NCBI GenBank assembly: GCA_036873135.1
Contig: JAPTYO010000010.1
Span: forward strand, 18,097,772 to 18,161,771
Source of the DNA: Clarkia xantiana subsp. parviflora
Lineage: Eukaryota; Streptophyta; Magnoliopsida; Myrtales; Onagraceae
DNA length: 64,000 bases
Direction of reading: 5' to 3'
How positions within the stretch are numbered: the stretch's first letter is position 1; each line of letters starts with the position of its first letter. Shown here in pieces: positions 23,823 through 36,701 of the stretch. Position numbers and translations under genes: made by a program. A model generated the notes under the pieces. The model was given only the letters and a program-made list of their open reading frames with translations, had not been told where the DNA came from and searched no databases.

Positions 23823-25436
23823 TAAGGTTTCCATGCATTCACTCCTTATATATATGCATTATTATGCTGTGCTCCTCTAACTACTTTTTCTTTCAACTAG
23901 TTTTTTATTCTCTTTGACATTATTAATAAACAAAGATACAGTCCTTATATCTGAGTAAAAAGGATATAGTCATCATATAAAATTTAAGTTATAATATTAT
24001 TGACTCGTAAAATCTTTGTAAAATTAATCTATTAAACGAACATGTTCATCTTGTTGTTGATTAATTTTTTTATGGTGATGTGTAAGTTAGAAATATATGA
24101 TAATGTCAAACGTCCGTCAGAAAATTTTCATCTATACTTTTACAAGAAAAAATGTGTTCGTAAATTAGAGCACCGTACGTAGGAAAAGATATTTCTCTTT
24201 GATTATATTATTTAAGAGTAAATAATATTAAAATAAATTAAATGACGTGACAACCTCGTTGATTCTGATACATTTTAAAACTTAAAATCAGATTTCGCCA
24301 CCTATCATTATTTATCTTAATATAGCTAAATCAAGCAAAATTATAGTTTTTTTTACTTTGTGTGGCAATAAAACAAGTAAGAGTAGTTTGCTATCTTATA
24401 AATGGGTAATGATATATTTTTTTTTTAAAACTAGAGAGCATAAAAAAAAAAAAAATCTTAATTTTTTTTTTCCTTCATTTTCTGATAGTCTAATCTGAGA
24501 GTAGATATGCTATTTAAAATATTAAGTCAATTTATAAGTTGTTTAATATTAAGTCAATTTATAAGTTGTTTAATACATTAATTAGCCATTTAGGTTTATA
24601 AACTGTTAAAATAAAACAATATTAAAAAAAAAAAAAAAACTGAAATGAAAGGAAAGGTAAGGAAATAAGTATATATAATATCTAAGGAAAATTTGTTAAA
24701 TTGTACTCTTATATTTGTATCAAAATAACTATTACTCATATTTAATTTAAGTTTTTTTTATATAGTATACCACTTTATGATTTAATATTAGCTGTCGTTG
24801 TTCCCTTTCAAAATTTTCATTAAAATTGAATGCAAAGTTAACATAACTTTTATGTGTGAATTTTTTTTGCTTTTTTTTTTTTTTTTGCTAAAAAAAGAAG
24901 AAGAAACTTTTATGTGTGATCACTTTAAATTAATTTAATTTTAAAGGGCTATATGTTGGGGCTATCTAATCACATGATAGTGGGCTGGTATGTCATCGGA
25001 ACTTGCCGAACTTCATTTTCTTAGTGGGCTGTACCATTTTTATCTTTTTAATTAACAGTATCCCCCTATCTATCACATTTCAATTATTTTACGGTTCGAA
25101 ATAGCTTAATCTTATGGTTGGAAAAACAAACAACTTATGGATGACCTTGCATTTTTAGCCTTACCTTGCAAGCGGAGGACAACACTGTAACATATATACT
25201 TACTTCAGCCCCGTAAGAGTAAAATGTCATCGGATATGAAAAAAAAATTCATTTTTAAGATTTGAGCGTGAGAATTCTGATTAGTTATTGAAACGCTAAA
25301 TCACTATATGGATTACAATATTCGGATGGTTGATATACATTTACTTTTTATTTTTTCTCCTGTTAGGAGAAGTGCTGATGTTAGCAGGTTTGAAGATATA
25401 AGTAAGTCCAAATACAAGAATGCTTGCCCAAAGATT
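23823..25436. other. AT-rich intergenic DNA
   Basis: There is no gene. A 26-27 bp direct duplication (AATATTAAGTCAATTTATAA) occurs twice at about 24519-24571, and there are several A and T runs (24420-24470, 24625-24640, 24865-24890). Confidence 0.45.
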
Positions 25437-26547
25437 AGGGCTGGGCATGGTTCGGTTTTTGGCCGAACCGGTTAAGAACCGAACCGGAACCAGATTTTAG
25501 GTTCAGTTGGTTTTCTATACTAGGTAAGAACCGAACCAGATTTTAGGTCCTAGAACCGAACCATAGGAGAACCGGTTTTGAACCGGTTCGAACCGGTTTT
25601 GAACCTTTTTTCATTTTTTTACTAAAATTCAAAATATACACCTTTTTTTTTTACTAAAATTCAAAATATACGGCCAATATATAACTATTCCTAAGTTAAG
25701 TTTCGAGTTCAAAACTAAACTCAATTGACTGTAGAACTGATATGAGCTAACATAGTATATAATAGCTATATATAAGTAAACAAATCTGCTACGACCACCT
25801 ATATATCCAATATGAACCAAACCTAAATAGTGAAGGATCTACCCTATGGGTGTAAACGATTCAAGCTACTCGTGAGCTTCTCGAGATCGGTTTGGTCGAT
25901 ATTCAAATTCGACTCGCTAAATTTCGAGTCGAGTTGAACTTTTTTTGATACCGAGTCGAGTTCGAGTTCACTTGTACTCGACTCGAGAGGCTCGCGAGTC
26001 TAATCGAGCTTTTTTGTTTTGCATATTCGAGTCGAGTTCGAGTTTGAGTTTTTCGAGTTTTACGTAATAATATTATATATGTATATATTGAGTCGAGGAA
26101 GAGTTCGACATCGAGCTAAGATGCACCATTTATTATTTAATTGAATTTTTAACCTTATCGAGCCGAACTCGAACATATCAAGTATGGCACCGAGTCGAGC
26201 TCGAGCTTGAAAAATTAAGGCTCGGTCGAGTTCGAGCTCGAGTAAACTGAGTCGAGTCGAGCTTGCCGGATACTCGGCTTGTTTATAGCCCTTTAATCTA
26301 CCAAAAAAAAAGATGCAAGAGTGTGTTACTATTTAACAATTTAGGCTTTATGTAATAAAAAGTGGTTCTGAAAAACTGGTTCAAAACCGGTTCGGAACCT
26401 GTTTTGAACCAGTTGAAAACCGCTCCATATATTCCTTATCAAAACCGAACCATTTAAGAACCGGTTCAGTCAAAACCGGTTTGTATTGGTTCGGTTCCGG
26501 TTTGGTTCCGGTTCGGTTCGTCCGAACCGGTTTTTATGCCCACCCCT
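25437..26547. mobile_element. hAT-like MITE with a second MITE nested inside
   Basis: The left end reads AGGGCTGGGCATGGTTCGGT and the right end CCGGTTTTTATGCCCACCCC; these are imperfect inverted termini. Sub-terminal DNA on both sides is full of GAACCGGTTC-type words in opposite orientation. A distinct element occupies 25844-26294. The target duplication is not clear. There is no coding capacity. Confidence 0.6.
25844..26294. mobile_element. Nested hAT-like MITE, CGAGTCGAG-rich
   Basis: The ends CTATGGGTGTAAAC and GTTTATAGCCCTTT are imperfect inverted repeats. The flanks GATCTACC (25836-25843) and AATCTACC (26295-26302) match in 7 of 8 bases, fitting an 8-bp hAT target duplication. A diverged relative lies at 11365-11716. 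Confidence 0.65.
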
Positions 26548-27377
26548 ATCTGAGACTAGGGGGGCTTGATGCACTAAACTATATTAGAGATAGATGAGCA
26601 ATACTAATTTCATTGCAAAGGGGGCAGCCCTATTCCGTTTTTACCAAAATAAACTTTTTTCTGCATCAAAGGGAATTAGTTTTTTATTCATACATCGTTA
26701 ATCCACTTCTTTAAAGGCAAGTTGGATAATATTAATATACCCCCACACCTTGAGTTGGAACGGGCGGGGTAGGTGAGGATCGATGATCTCTCAAAACACC
26801 TTGTGTTTGTATTATCTCAACGATTTGAAGTGACATGGTGTCAATTGTGTATTCTTCCAAGATATTCTACAAAATTAAAAATATTATTACTTTACCCAAC
26901 TAACCAACCAACTACTTTTTTAATTAGCACGTTTACCGCATATACAAATACAACTTGCCTCTTTCAAATTACCATGAGTAAAAAAATATAACATTTTAGC
27001 TTCTAGTCGTTGTTAGGAATATATATATATATCGTATTTGTTGTCTTCAATTATGCTCCACATGTTGTTGTTTTTATGTGGTAGATTCTGTCTTGGTTGA
27101 TTCCTTTGAGTCAGTTAAGTAGGAATTTAATAATTAGCTAAAGTTATTTAAAATTCTTTTAAAAGGTTATTTAAAAAAATTCAGATAATAAAGAAAAAAT
27201 TCCACTTAATTTTGTTAGTTAATAATCGTGTTAAAACCAACCATACTGAAGATTTAAAACCATTTTCAAAGTTTATGGACCTAAATTTATATTGTTTTTT
27301 TTACATAGTACAATTAGTAATTTTGAAGTTTTATTATAATAAAACAGAAAAATAAACATCATTATGATATTATATTA

Positions 27378-27381
<4 letters not shown>
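26548..27381. other. Intergenic DNA
   Basis: There is no recognised gene. A plus-strand frame at 26773-26991 has no homology that I recognise. Confidence 0.4.

Positions 27382-27449
<68 letters not shown>
27382..27449. repeat. (TA)n microsatellite, about 34 units
   Basis: An uninterrupted TA alternation of about 68 bp. Confidence 0.95.
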
Positions 27450-27451
<2 letters not shown>

Positions 27452-28000
27452 ATTAGTTATTAACGCGTGTGTTGCACGCGCATAAATCGTCTAAGTTTCA
27501 AAATACATAATTTATCTTCAGTTTTCTAATATGATAATATGTAATTAATACATGACCAAGTTTAGGGGTTGCGAGAAATGAATCTGTGATCGAAAAGACC
27601 GACACAAAGTAATTCAAAACGGGAAAAACAGAAGAAGATAATTAAGTAAAAAATTAACAATTGTTTTAAATTACGATACTAATTTACTGTTATATCTAAT
27701 AATGAGTTGGATTGAGCATGACGTGAGTTATTAACGACAAAGTTGTATCTAATTTATCAACTTGAGGAGTGAAGAATGTAAGCCCGCAATTAACCACTTA
27801 GAGTCTTCGGTGGAGCAGTTTGACCTATACAAACGTAACTATACACTTTTCATGCAATTTTATATCATAATACCAACAAAAATTGATTTAATGCTAAAGA
27901 AAAATTCAATTCATTAAAATCTAAAGTTTATACTTGATTTTAAGTCAATTACTTATTTAACTACTAATTAGGTTGTACAAAATTTGATTTAATTGACAGA
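27450..28000. repeat. Dispersed AT-rich repeat with a Helitron-like GC hairpin end; second copy flanks the LINE
   Basis: The left edge holds AACGCGTGTGTTGCACGCGCA (about 27462-27482), a GC hairpin like the 3' ends of minus-strand Helitrons. The following text ('tctaatatgataatatgtaattaatacatgaccaa', then 'taaattacgatac') recurs diverged around the LINE insertion (29164-29206 and 35865-35995). The LINE therefore inserted into a second copy of this repeat. Confidence 0.5.
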
Positions 28001-29188
28001 CGGAATAACTAAATTAATGATTCAAGAACCTAAATGTTGGACGATGAGTACCAGGTTATCCGTAAAAGGTCAAAATTCAAGAACCGTGGTTGACCCATAT
28101 TTTGACAATTGATATGATTTGACAAGTGACTGATCTATGTGATACAAAAAAATCTCAACATGTACTCGAAGTTTGCACGAGTTGAGTACATATCATACTT
28201 TATGGGTGGCTCAAATTTATAGGTATATTGTATTAATAAGTTAATGATAATTATGTAACATGTCAGTTAAGCGATATTAACAAAAAAGTTAATGCAATTT
28301 ATCTAATGAAATTTTTAGTAATACTCAAATATTGTAGGACTAAATCATTAATTTTTTAAAACACTAATATCTAAAGTTTATACTTGAATTCAACTTAACT
28401 ATTTATTCAACTACCAATTAGGAGATGCCTAATATGATTGAATTTACAAACGCAATAACTAAATCGATATTTCGAGTCAATAAGTATTAAACATTGAGTA
28501 ACATGTTATATGTAAAGTCAAACTTCAAGAACCACGTTTGATCCATATTTGATATGTTATTTGAGTTAGTAAGTGACTAATTTATTTGATACAAAAATGT
28601 TAATAAGCGGAACATCCTCAAATCAGTGATATAGTGAATGAAAAAATGCATGTTGACTCTACCAATTAAGCGACCTAAAAAACTAAAAATAACAAAATGT
28701 AATTAAATGGTTTTTTTAGTAATAAATAGTAAAGATAAATAGATGGGTCTCAAAGATAAAAAGACTAAATCGTCATTTTATAAAATAGGGGAACTAAATA
28801 TAACACGTATATATATGAGACTAAATATAACATATATATATATATAATAAAATAAAATAAAAATGTTCAAGAGGTACCTTTTGGGGGGTGAGGACAACTC
28901 TCACATTTTATATTGGTATATATATATATATATTCTTTTGTTTTATTAGTGTGACTCATATTATTTTAATACCAATTAATGTAGATACATTTATTTAATG
29001 TTTTGTAACTATAATAATAAAATATTATCAAATTAAAGAGGTATAATTTTGTTCTAATTTTACAAAAAAATATTATGTTAAAATATTATAAGAGAGTTTC
29101 TAATAAGATACATGTATTTATTTATATCACTCAAATTTCAAATATATAATTTATCATAAATTTTCTAATACGATAATATCTATAATTA
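28001..29188. other. AT-rich intergenic DNA
   Basis: There is no gene. Local similarity between about 27880-28150 and 28360-28600 ('taaagtttatacttga', 'aactaccaattagg', 'tcaagaacc', 'gacccatattt') suggests an old duplicated segment of roughly 250 bp. Confidence 0.4.
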
Positions 29189-29198
29189 ACTATAATAC

Positions 29199-31693
29199 AT
29201 GATCAAAAAGCTGGTTCTTCAACCTGACGTCATCCCTTCTCTCTCAACAGCGGCGATACATTTCCTTCCCAAAACCCTAACTTCTCAGACACGGCGGCTT
29301 CAATTTTCTTCACATCGGGCCTGTTGTTTCTTCTCGGTCTCTTCATCTCCCCTGCTTTCCCCTTCCCTTTGTGAGTTTACTCTGATTCTCCTCGTTTTCG
29401 GAGCCCACGTCTCGGTGACGTGGCAATCGACCATGGATTGCATGTCTGCTACAGCTCCCCCTTTCTGCGACCTTCAGAATGTAATCATGAAAAAGGAAAC
29501 CGACCTTTCTCCTTCTCCTTCCCTACCCCCTCATCTTTTCTTTAAACAAGGAGACTTCTGCAGACCCTCTTCTCTGCTCCATCGAATCTTTGTCTCTGTT
29601 TTGGCTTCCCCAGTAAAAGTTATGGAAAATTGGAATCGTCTTCTTTTTGGGCGATGCTTCGGTTTCAGAAGGGAGAGAGTCGACCTTGTTCATCGCTTCA
29701 CAGCTAGCCACTGGAGGCTTCCTCAGGCAGTTCGCGGCACTCGACGTGAGGATGGAATTTGGGTCTTCGAATTTCCTACTGAACGCCAGGCTCTGGAGGT
29801 GCTTCAAAATGGACCTTTTCAGATTGATGGCATAGTCATGGTTCTTACTCAAGCTGACCCGATTTCACATGCAATCACCTTTGACTTCACTAGGGTGCCT
29901 GTTTGGATTGAGCTCAGGGGAATTCAACCTCACCTTATGACTCGATCTAATATTGAAACAATTGCTGAAAGAGTCGGTCCGATAATCACCACTGAATTCC
30001 AGGATGCTCGAGCCCTAGAGACTGCCTTTGCACGTGTTCGAGTTTTCTTAAATCTGGAGCGTCCAATTCTTCCTTCGATCGGGCTGCTGGAAGGAACAAT
30101 TTCTCACGAAGTGTTAATCAGTTATCGTCTGGGCCTTGCATGCAGGCGCTGTGGCTGCTACGGCCACAATCTTGCTGAATGTCGTCTTCCTGAGGACCAA
30201 GCGATGGCAGCCATTAACAGAAGACAGATTGAGGCCATCCAACATCCTCTTCTTGTTCCAAGCAGCAATTTGACTAGAGACTTGTTCACATTTGGCAACA
30301 GGGGGAGTGGCGTCCTTATGAGATGGATGCGTTTTTTCGATGATCCTGAACTCAATACACCCTCTGGAGAAGATATTTTCCGTGCACGCGGTGGAGTTCA
30401 AGAGAATGGGTTTGCTGAGCAAATGAATGGACAAGGTCAACCTGCAAATCGACATGCACCTGTGGTCCCCCCTCGTTCTGCTGGTCTGGATCTTCCTCGG
30501 GCTAATCAGGTTCCATTTGCTTCTTCAGAGGGTTCCTTTTCTGGCTCAGCTGTTCCCCCGATTCCTCAGGGGCCCTTTTCTCGTAGTCATCCTGGTTTCT
30601 CTTCTGCCATGCAAGTTGGACCTTCACAGAATTTGGCTTCTAGCTCCTCGATTCTGGGGGGGATGGAACAATTAATTAGGCCTCTCTGGCCTTTAATACT
30701 CCTCCTTTGACTCCAGTACCGGTGCTGATGACCAACTACTTTCCAGGGTGGAATATTCCTTGGATGGCTCCACCTTTCTTATTTATTCCTGTTGCTGCCA
30801 CTTCGTCGGAGGGGACCACAAATCCCTTTCTTTATTCTCACGAAGCTTTTAATGCCATGCAGAGAAAACCTTTGGGGCAAGATTTCAACTATAACTCGGA
30901 TACTCCTCATTCATCCACTGCCCACTCAGCTCCTCTGGAATTGGCACCACCCCAACCTGCGACCAATCCGTTACCACTTTCTACAGACTTGTCCTTGGTT
31001 GATCGTGGTTCTAGTCTGGGACATGCCCCTATTTTATCTGAAAGTACGGAGGACCTTACTTTATTATCTGTGGCTCTAGGGTTTGACTCGGGCTCGGCAC
31101 AAGGAGGACTTATTGATGACCAAGAATTAGCTGAGCAACTGGTCCTCATGGAACACTTCCACCAGATTTCTCAGGGACGGGATGATGATCATATGCAGCT
31201 TGATGTTTCCCAGGGAGGGAACCCACTTCCTTCTAACCCTAATCCCCTTATCGAATCTGAAGCAGGAGGAAGTAATAGCCATCGAAGACCTGGCAAGGAA
31301 CCGATCGAAGAGGAGGACGACCCCAATCCTGCTCCACGAAAACGTCATCGAACTGGCATCATTATTGCTGACACTCCCCCACCACCAGATCCTCAGTCGA
31401 TTCCAAGGACAGCTCCTAGGTCACCTCCCTCAGTTCGTCGTCAGCGGCCTCGACGCTTTATTCGGATCAGTTCTCACCAGCCAGAATCCACTTCTCATGC
31501 CCAGGTATCTAAGTTGTCTCAGTTATGGCAGTGCAAGTTTTACGACAAAGTCTATTCTTCTCATGTTATTACAGATTCCCCTAGGTTACCTAATAGTGTA
31601 GGCTTGTCTGACCCTTTTTCAGATGATTTAGGATTAGTCAGTATTATCTGTTCAGCGGATATGTCCTGGAGACATATTCCGCCTCTCCAATGA
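29199..31693 (+). pseudogene. LINE ORF1 (nucleic-acid-binding protein), frameshifted
   Basis: The first segment (to a TGA at 30708-30710) contains a DUF4283-type domain: FGRCFGFRRERVDLVHRF, then GIWVFEFPTERQALEVL, then FDFTRVPVWIELRGIQPHL. A CCHC knuckle follows (CRRCGCYGHNLAEC, about 30142-30183). Frame usage then shifts, near or after a 7-G run at 30656-30662. A proline-rich, basic C-terminal segment stays open in another frame (about 30680-31693). The first Met of the element could be at 29199 or, more likely, downstream (29433 or 29487). In plant LINEs this protein binds the element RNA. Confidence 0.85.
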
Positions 31694-34600
31694 ATTGCCT
31701 AGCCTGGAATTGTCAGGGTATTGGTCGAGCCCTGACAATGAGCCACCTCCAATTTTTGGTTGGAGTCTGGAAACCCTGCATTATCTTTTTATCTGAGGTT
31801 AAATCAAATTTGGCTCGTTTAACATTGGTACTCAAGAATTTAGGTTACTCAGATTACTATACTCAAGAGCCTGACCAATCTAAGGGTGGTCTTCTCCTTG
31901 CTTGGAAAAATATTTTTTCCCTCACAATAATTCACTCTTCTAGCAATTATTTTCATTGTCTCATCACCCAGACTCCTACCTCTGATCCATGGTATGCCAC
32001 ATTCCTGTATGCTCCCTTCAAGTTTATCGACCGCCATCCCTTTTGGGCGGCCCTTAAGACCTTTAACAATACTACCTCGACTAAATGGATGCTCATTGGG
32101 GATTTTAATGATGTTTGGTCTAATTCTGAAAAGTGTGGGGGCAACCCAGTTTCCGCCTCTCGCCTATTACAATCCCATATGTGGTCTGATGATTTAGACT
32201 TAATGGATTTAGGTTTTGTTGGCTCCCATTTCACGTGGTCTAATAGACGTTCAGGACCCGCCCGTATTCGTGAACGACTGGATAGGGTCCTTTGCTCGTT
32301 AGATTGGAGACTTAAATTTCCACGGGCGACTCTTCTTCATTCAGATATGGTAGGATCTGACCACTGTCCTCTTATCCTGAGGTTCTCTCCCCAAAATACC
32401 ATCACCTCGTCCCTCTTCCGATTTGAACAAATGTGGACTTCCCATCCCACCTTCTTGGATACTGTTAAATCTTCTTGGGATTCTCCCGTTTCGGGAACGT
32501 CTCAGGAGATCCTTTCTCGGAAGCTCATTAAACTCCAAGATCATCTCAAACACTGGAATTTCCAAACTTTTGGCAACTTCAAGACCCAAATCAAACATAC
32601 TCTTTCCCTCATTTCTGAGGCGGAACGTCTTGGAGCTGACGAGCTTCAGTTAGATCGATACTCCAGAGAATTAGAGAACCTTTACCAACTTCAGGACACC
32701 CATTGGAAGCAAAAATCAAGACAACACTGGCTTACTTCGGGAGATCGAAATACTAAATTTTTTCATGCGGCAGTTTTAGCTCGAAGGGCTATCAATAGGA
32801 TGGATTGGGTCAAGGATGCCTCGGGTTCCTGGATTTCTTCTCCCGAAGAAGTCCATAACCATGTTCTCAACTATTTTTCAAACATTTTTACAACATCTCC
32901 TAGGCCCATCACCTACCTATTACCTGATCTATTACATAATAGGGTTCCCTCCACCTCCGTGGCGAGTCTAGGATACCCAGTTTCTAATCAGGAAATTCTC
33001 TCAGCCTTTTTGCAACTTCACCCGGATAAATCTCCCTGACCATATGGTTTCTCTAATAAATTCTTCCACACAACATGGGATATTATCTCCAATACGGTCC
33101 TCTCGGGGTTCGCGAGTTCTTCCAGTCAGGTTCCCTTTTGTCTACGTTCAATCAAACATTTGTTGTTCTTATCCCAAAGGTGGATCACCCTCAACACCTC
33201 TCGGATCGTCGACCTATTAGCCTTTGCAATACTACTTATAAAGTAATTTCTAAAATACTGGCTAATCGACTGAAGGTTATCCTCCCAGGCATTATCTCCC
33301 CCTATCAAAGTGTCTTTGTTCCGCGCCGTCTGATTTCAGATAATACCCTTTTGGCACAAGAACTCATTCACGTTATGAAACAACGTCGTCGGGGAAAAAA
33401 AGGTTTAGTCGCACTGAAATTGGATATGAGTAAAGCTTTTGACAGAGTGGAATGGCCCTTTCTCCAGCGTATCATGCAAGCTCTTCAGTTCCCATCTATT
33501 TTCCAACAGTGGATCATGGAGTGTATCACTTCAACTTCATTGGCCTTCTTAATAAATGGCCAACCCTCTGAATTCATCACTCCTTCTCGTGGTCTACGTC
33601 AAGGAGATCCACTTTCACCTTTTCTATTTATCCTTTGTGCGGAGACTCTATCCTCTCAGTTTTCCTTAGCCCAGACCCAAGGATCATTTCAAGGAATCAA
33701 ACCAGCTTGGAATTGTGAATCGATTACTCATCTTTTCTTCGCGGATGATAGTTTGATCTTTTTTGAAGCCACAGACAGAAATATCTCTTCCCTAAAGAAC
33801 ATCCTGACCCTATATGCTACGGAATCCGGACAGCTCATCAACTACTCTAAGTCTAGTATCCGATTCAGTAAAAACATTCCTCTTCATGTGCGTCAGCATT
33901 TTATACATTCTTTAGGTGTCCAAGAAATGAAAGACTCGGACCTTTATTTAGGTCTGCCAATTGACTGGTCATCGCAAAAAGGAGCGGTAGGTGCTAAACT
34001 GGTTGATCGTGTCTCAAAACGTATCCAAGGTTGGATGGCCTCTTTACTTTCCCCCGCGGGTAAGGAAATTCTTATCAAGTCAACGGTGGCATCTATTCCT
34101 ACTTATGCAATGTCCTGTATGAATATCCCACTTGGAACTCTCTCTAAGTTAACACAGATCATCCGAGTCTTTTGGTGGAAGGGTTCTTCTTCTTCAAAGG
34201 GTATTCCCTGGATAGCCTGGGATAAGCTTTCCAAATCTAAAGAATCGGGGGGTTTAGGGTTCCGTGATTTTCGTTCCTTTAATCAGGCACTTCTGTTGAA
34301 ACAGCTTTGGCGTGTCCTTAAATCCAATGATTCCCTTTGGGCAACTTTTATTCGTCAAAAATATTTATCCGACGGTTCCTTTTGGACGGCTTACTCTTTC
34401 TCTAATCATTCTCTCCCCTGGAAAACCATTTTAAACCTTCGACCTTTCCTTAAAGAAGGTTGTCGCTGGCGAGTTGGCAATGGTGCCTCAATTGATTTTT
34501 GGAAGGACCCATGGGTACCCTTTTGCTCGTCTCTCCTCTCTTGGAGAATTTCTACTGCCCCGGATACTCCTAACCAAGTTCAACATTTCATCAATCAAGA

Positions 34601-35864
34601 CCTTCGAACTTGGCGGGAGGATGCACTGAGAGAACTAATTCACCCGGTTGCTATTGATTGGATCACAGACATCTCCATTCCTATGTTTCCCATTTTTGAC
34701 AGGTTTCTTTGGAATCATACAGACAATGGCATTTACTCAGTTAAATCTGGCTACCACTTTATCAGATCTTCTCGATCTGCTTCAACCTCTTCCTCATCTG
34801 CACCCCCTAGGATTGTTAGTCCTAATTTTTGGGTGATTCTTTGGAATCTTAAAGTTTTACCTAAAATTAGAATGTTCATCTGGAAGGGATGCGTTAACGG
34901 CCTGCCACTAAATCTTAACTTAGCCAAACGACTCAGTACTGCCAACCCGTTCTGCTGTTTCTGCAAGAAAGCTTTTGAAACTTGGGACTATTTGATGTGG
35001 AAGTGTGAATTTTCTTGCCGTGTTTGGTTCGCTAGCCCCCTTATGGTGAAACCGGATCTCTTACCTATTCTTACCACTCAGGACTGGCTTTCCTATTATC
35101 CAAATCATCAGTCTGTTTTAGATAAGGATATTTTGATTCAAAAGTGTATTGTTATGTGGGCTATTTGGTTAGAACGTAATAATTGTATTTTCAATAATGT
35201 TAAGCCCACTATAGAGTCTGTAATTTCTCGTTATCATGTTGTTATCACTGACAATTTGATTTCTTGCTCATTGGATATAGGACGACCAAGATTCTGGGGA
35301 AACCCAGCCACCGGGATCCCGGGCTCTGCCGTAGATGGTCTGAATACCCACCATCCCTTTTGCTGCATCATTGTTGATGGTGTTGTTGACCGTTCTTCTA
35401 GATTGCTTTATGGGACTGCTGTTTTGTTGGATGCTCAGGGAGCCATTAGTAGTGTTTCAATCACGAAGACATCAGGAACCTCCTCTCTGTTGGCTGAGGC
35501 TTTTGCAGTTCGAACGGGACTCAGTATGGTGTTACCCTTCAATGGTGTCACTACACTATGGACCGACTCGAAGCTTTTGACAGACCTCATCAGGCAACCT
35601 GATCTTTGTCCTGCTGTTTTATTCGGTGTATTTTCGGATATTTAGAACTTTGTAATCGTACTGGTATCTCTATTATCTTTAGGAGACGGAACTTGGTGCA
35701 TGTTGCACATCGGATAGGTAAGAAAGCTTGTGTGGGATCCTTTTCCGGGACTTGGTTTAGCCCAGAAATCCCATCAACTTTTCTTACTTAATCTTCTCCT
35801 AGTAGATGGCCTATGTATCTGTCTTTGATTAATATATGGGCTCGCTTTTCACCAAAAAAAAAAA
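29207..35864 (+). mobile_element. Near full-length L1-type LINE with 18-bp target duplication
   Basis: The element is about 6.66 kb and ends in an A-run at 35854-35864. It is flanked by an exact 18-bp duplication ACTATAATACATGATCAA at 29189-29206 and 35865-35882. Order: ORF1 (DUF4283 and CCHC knuckle), then ORF2 (endonuclease, reverse transcriptase, zinc-binding domain, RNase H). ORF1 and ORF2 overlap by ATGA at 31690-31693. Both frames carry lesions, so it cannot act on its own, but the sharp target duplication suggests moderate age. Confidence 0.95.
31690..35791 (+). pseudogene. LINE ORF2 (endonuclease / reverse transcriptase / RNase H), degenerate
   Basis: Segment 31690-33039 is an apurinic-type endonuclease with CLAWNCQGIG, FLSEVK, LIGDFNDVW and GSDHCPLIL. 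A nonsense TGA closes it at 33037-33039. Soon afterwards the frame shifts (around 33100), and segment 33075-35645 continues as reverse transcriptase: KLDMSKAFDRVEW, GLRQGDPLSPFLFIL and FFADDSL (catalytic Asp pair). It is followed by a zinc-binding domain (FCKKAFETWDYLMWKCEF) and an RNase H-like domain (SLLAEAFAVRTGL, LWTDSKLL). A third break at about 35640 moves the last residues (to 35791) to another frame. A C-terminal RNase H is a feature of some plant L1 lineages. Confidence 0.9.
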
Positions 35865-35882
35865 ACTATAATACATGATCAA

Positions 35883-36290
35883 GTTGAGAAGTTGTGATAA
35901 ACGAGTTATATATAGAGAAAATGATAAATTATAATTGAAATGAGAAAAAAGAATGTAATAATTAAATACAAAATAATTATTATTCTAAATTACGATATTA
36001 AATCAGCCATACATATAACATATAAATATAGTATTTACAGTTAGATTTTCAGTGACATGTATCTTTCAACTTATATATATTGACATATAACATGTGGACC
36101 GTCATTACTGGGAGTTCATTCATATAGACTAAAACTCATGATAATTATTTGAGATAATTGCTTATATTAATTTAGGCATATGTTGAAATTACTATTGATT
36201 ATTGCTTTATTAGACCAACCTTTTAACAGTTATGTTATTAGTTAATTAATTAGAGCCCAATTAGTTGAAGAAATTTCGATCCTAGCCGAT
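35883..36290. other. AT-rich intergenic DNA between the two LINEs
   Basis: It continues the dispersed repeat that the first LINE entered. There is no gene. Confidence 0.4.
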
Positions 36291-36663
36291 TTTTATTTTT
36301 GGTCAAAAAGATAATTTCATTCCAAAACTAAGAAACACAATAGAGTCAGTACATAGTTTATGGTGGAATATATTCTCGATCCTTAGAAAGTAACAGCACA
36401 AGAGAGAGCGGAGGTTGAAAAACCAAGTCAGAAACACACGACCTCTTTCGCGTCTGGATGGCAACCCAGCTCGCACATTCATTTCATTTTCGGTGCTCAA
36501 ACGACCACCTAAGAGATGGTGTTGTCGAGACTAGTCTTCTAATATTAAGCACCTGCATCGCAATTCTCTGATCCATGTCCCGACGTTCACCACTAAAGCA
36601 TTGTATAACAACCTGCGAGTCGGACTCAAGTATGACACGATCCCATCCACGGTTAATAGCAAG

Positions 36664-36701
<38 letters not shown>

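Noticed and set aside
27382..27449. TATA-like promoter
   Set aside because: It is a simple (TA)n microsatellite with no gene start nearby.
29647..32653. Several small frames within the LINE on both strands
   Set aside because: Shadows of the ORF1 and ORF2 frames, which carry the recognisable domains.
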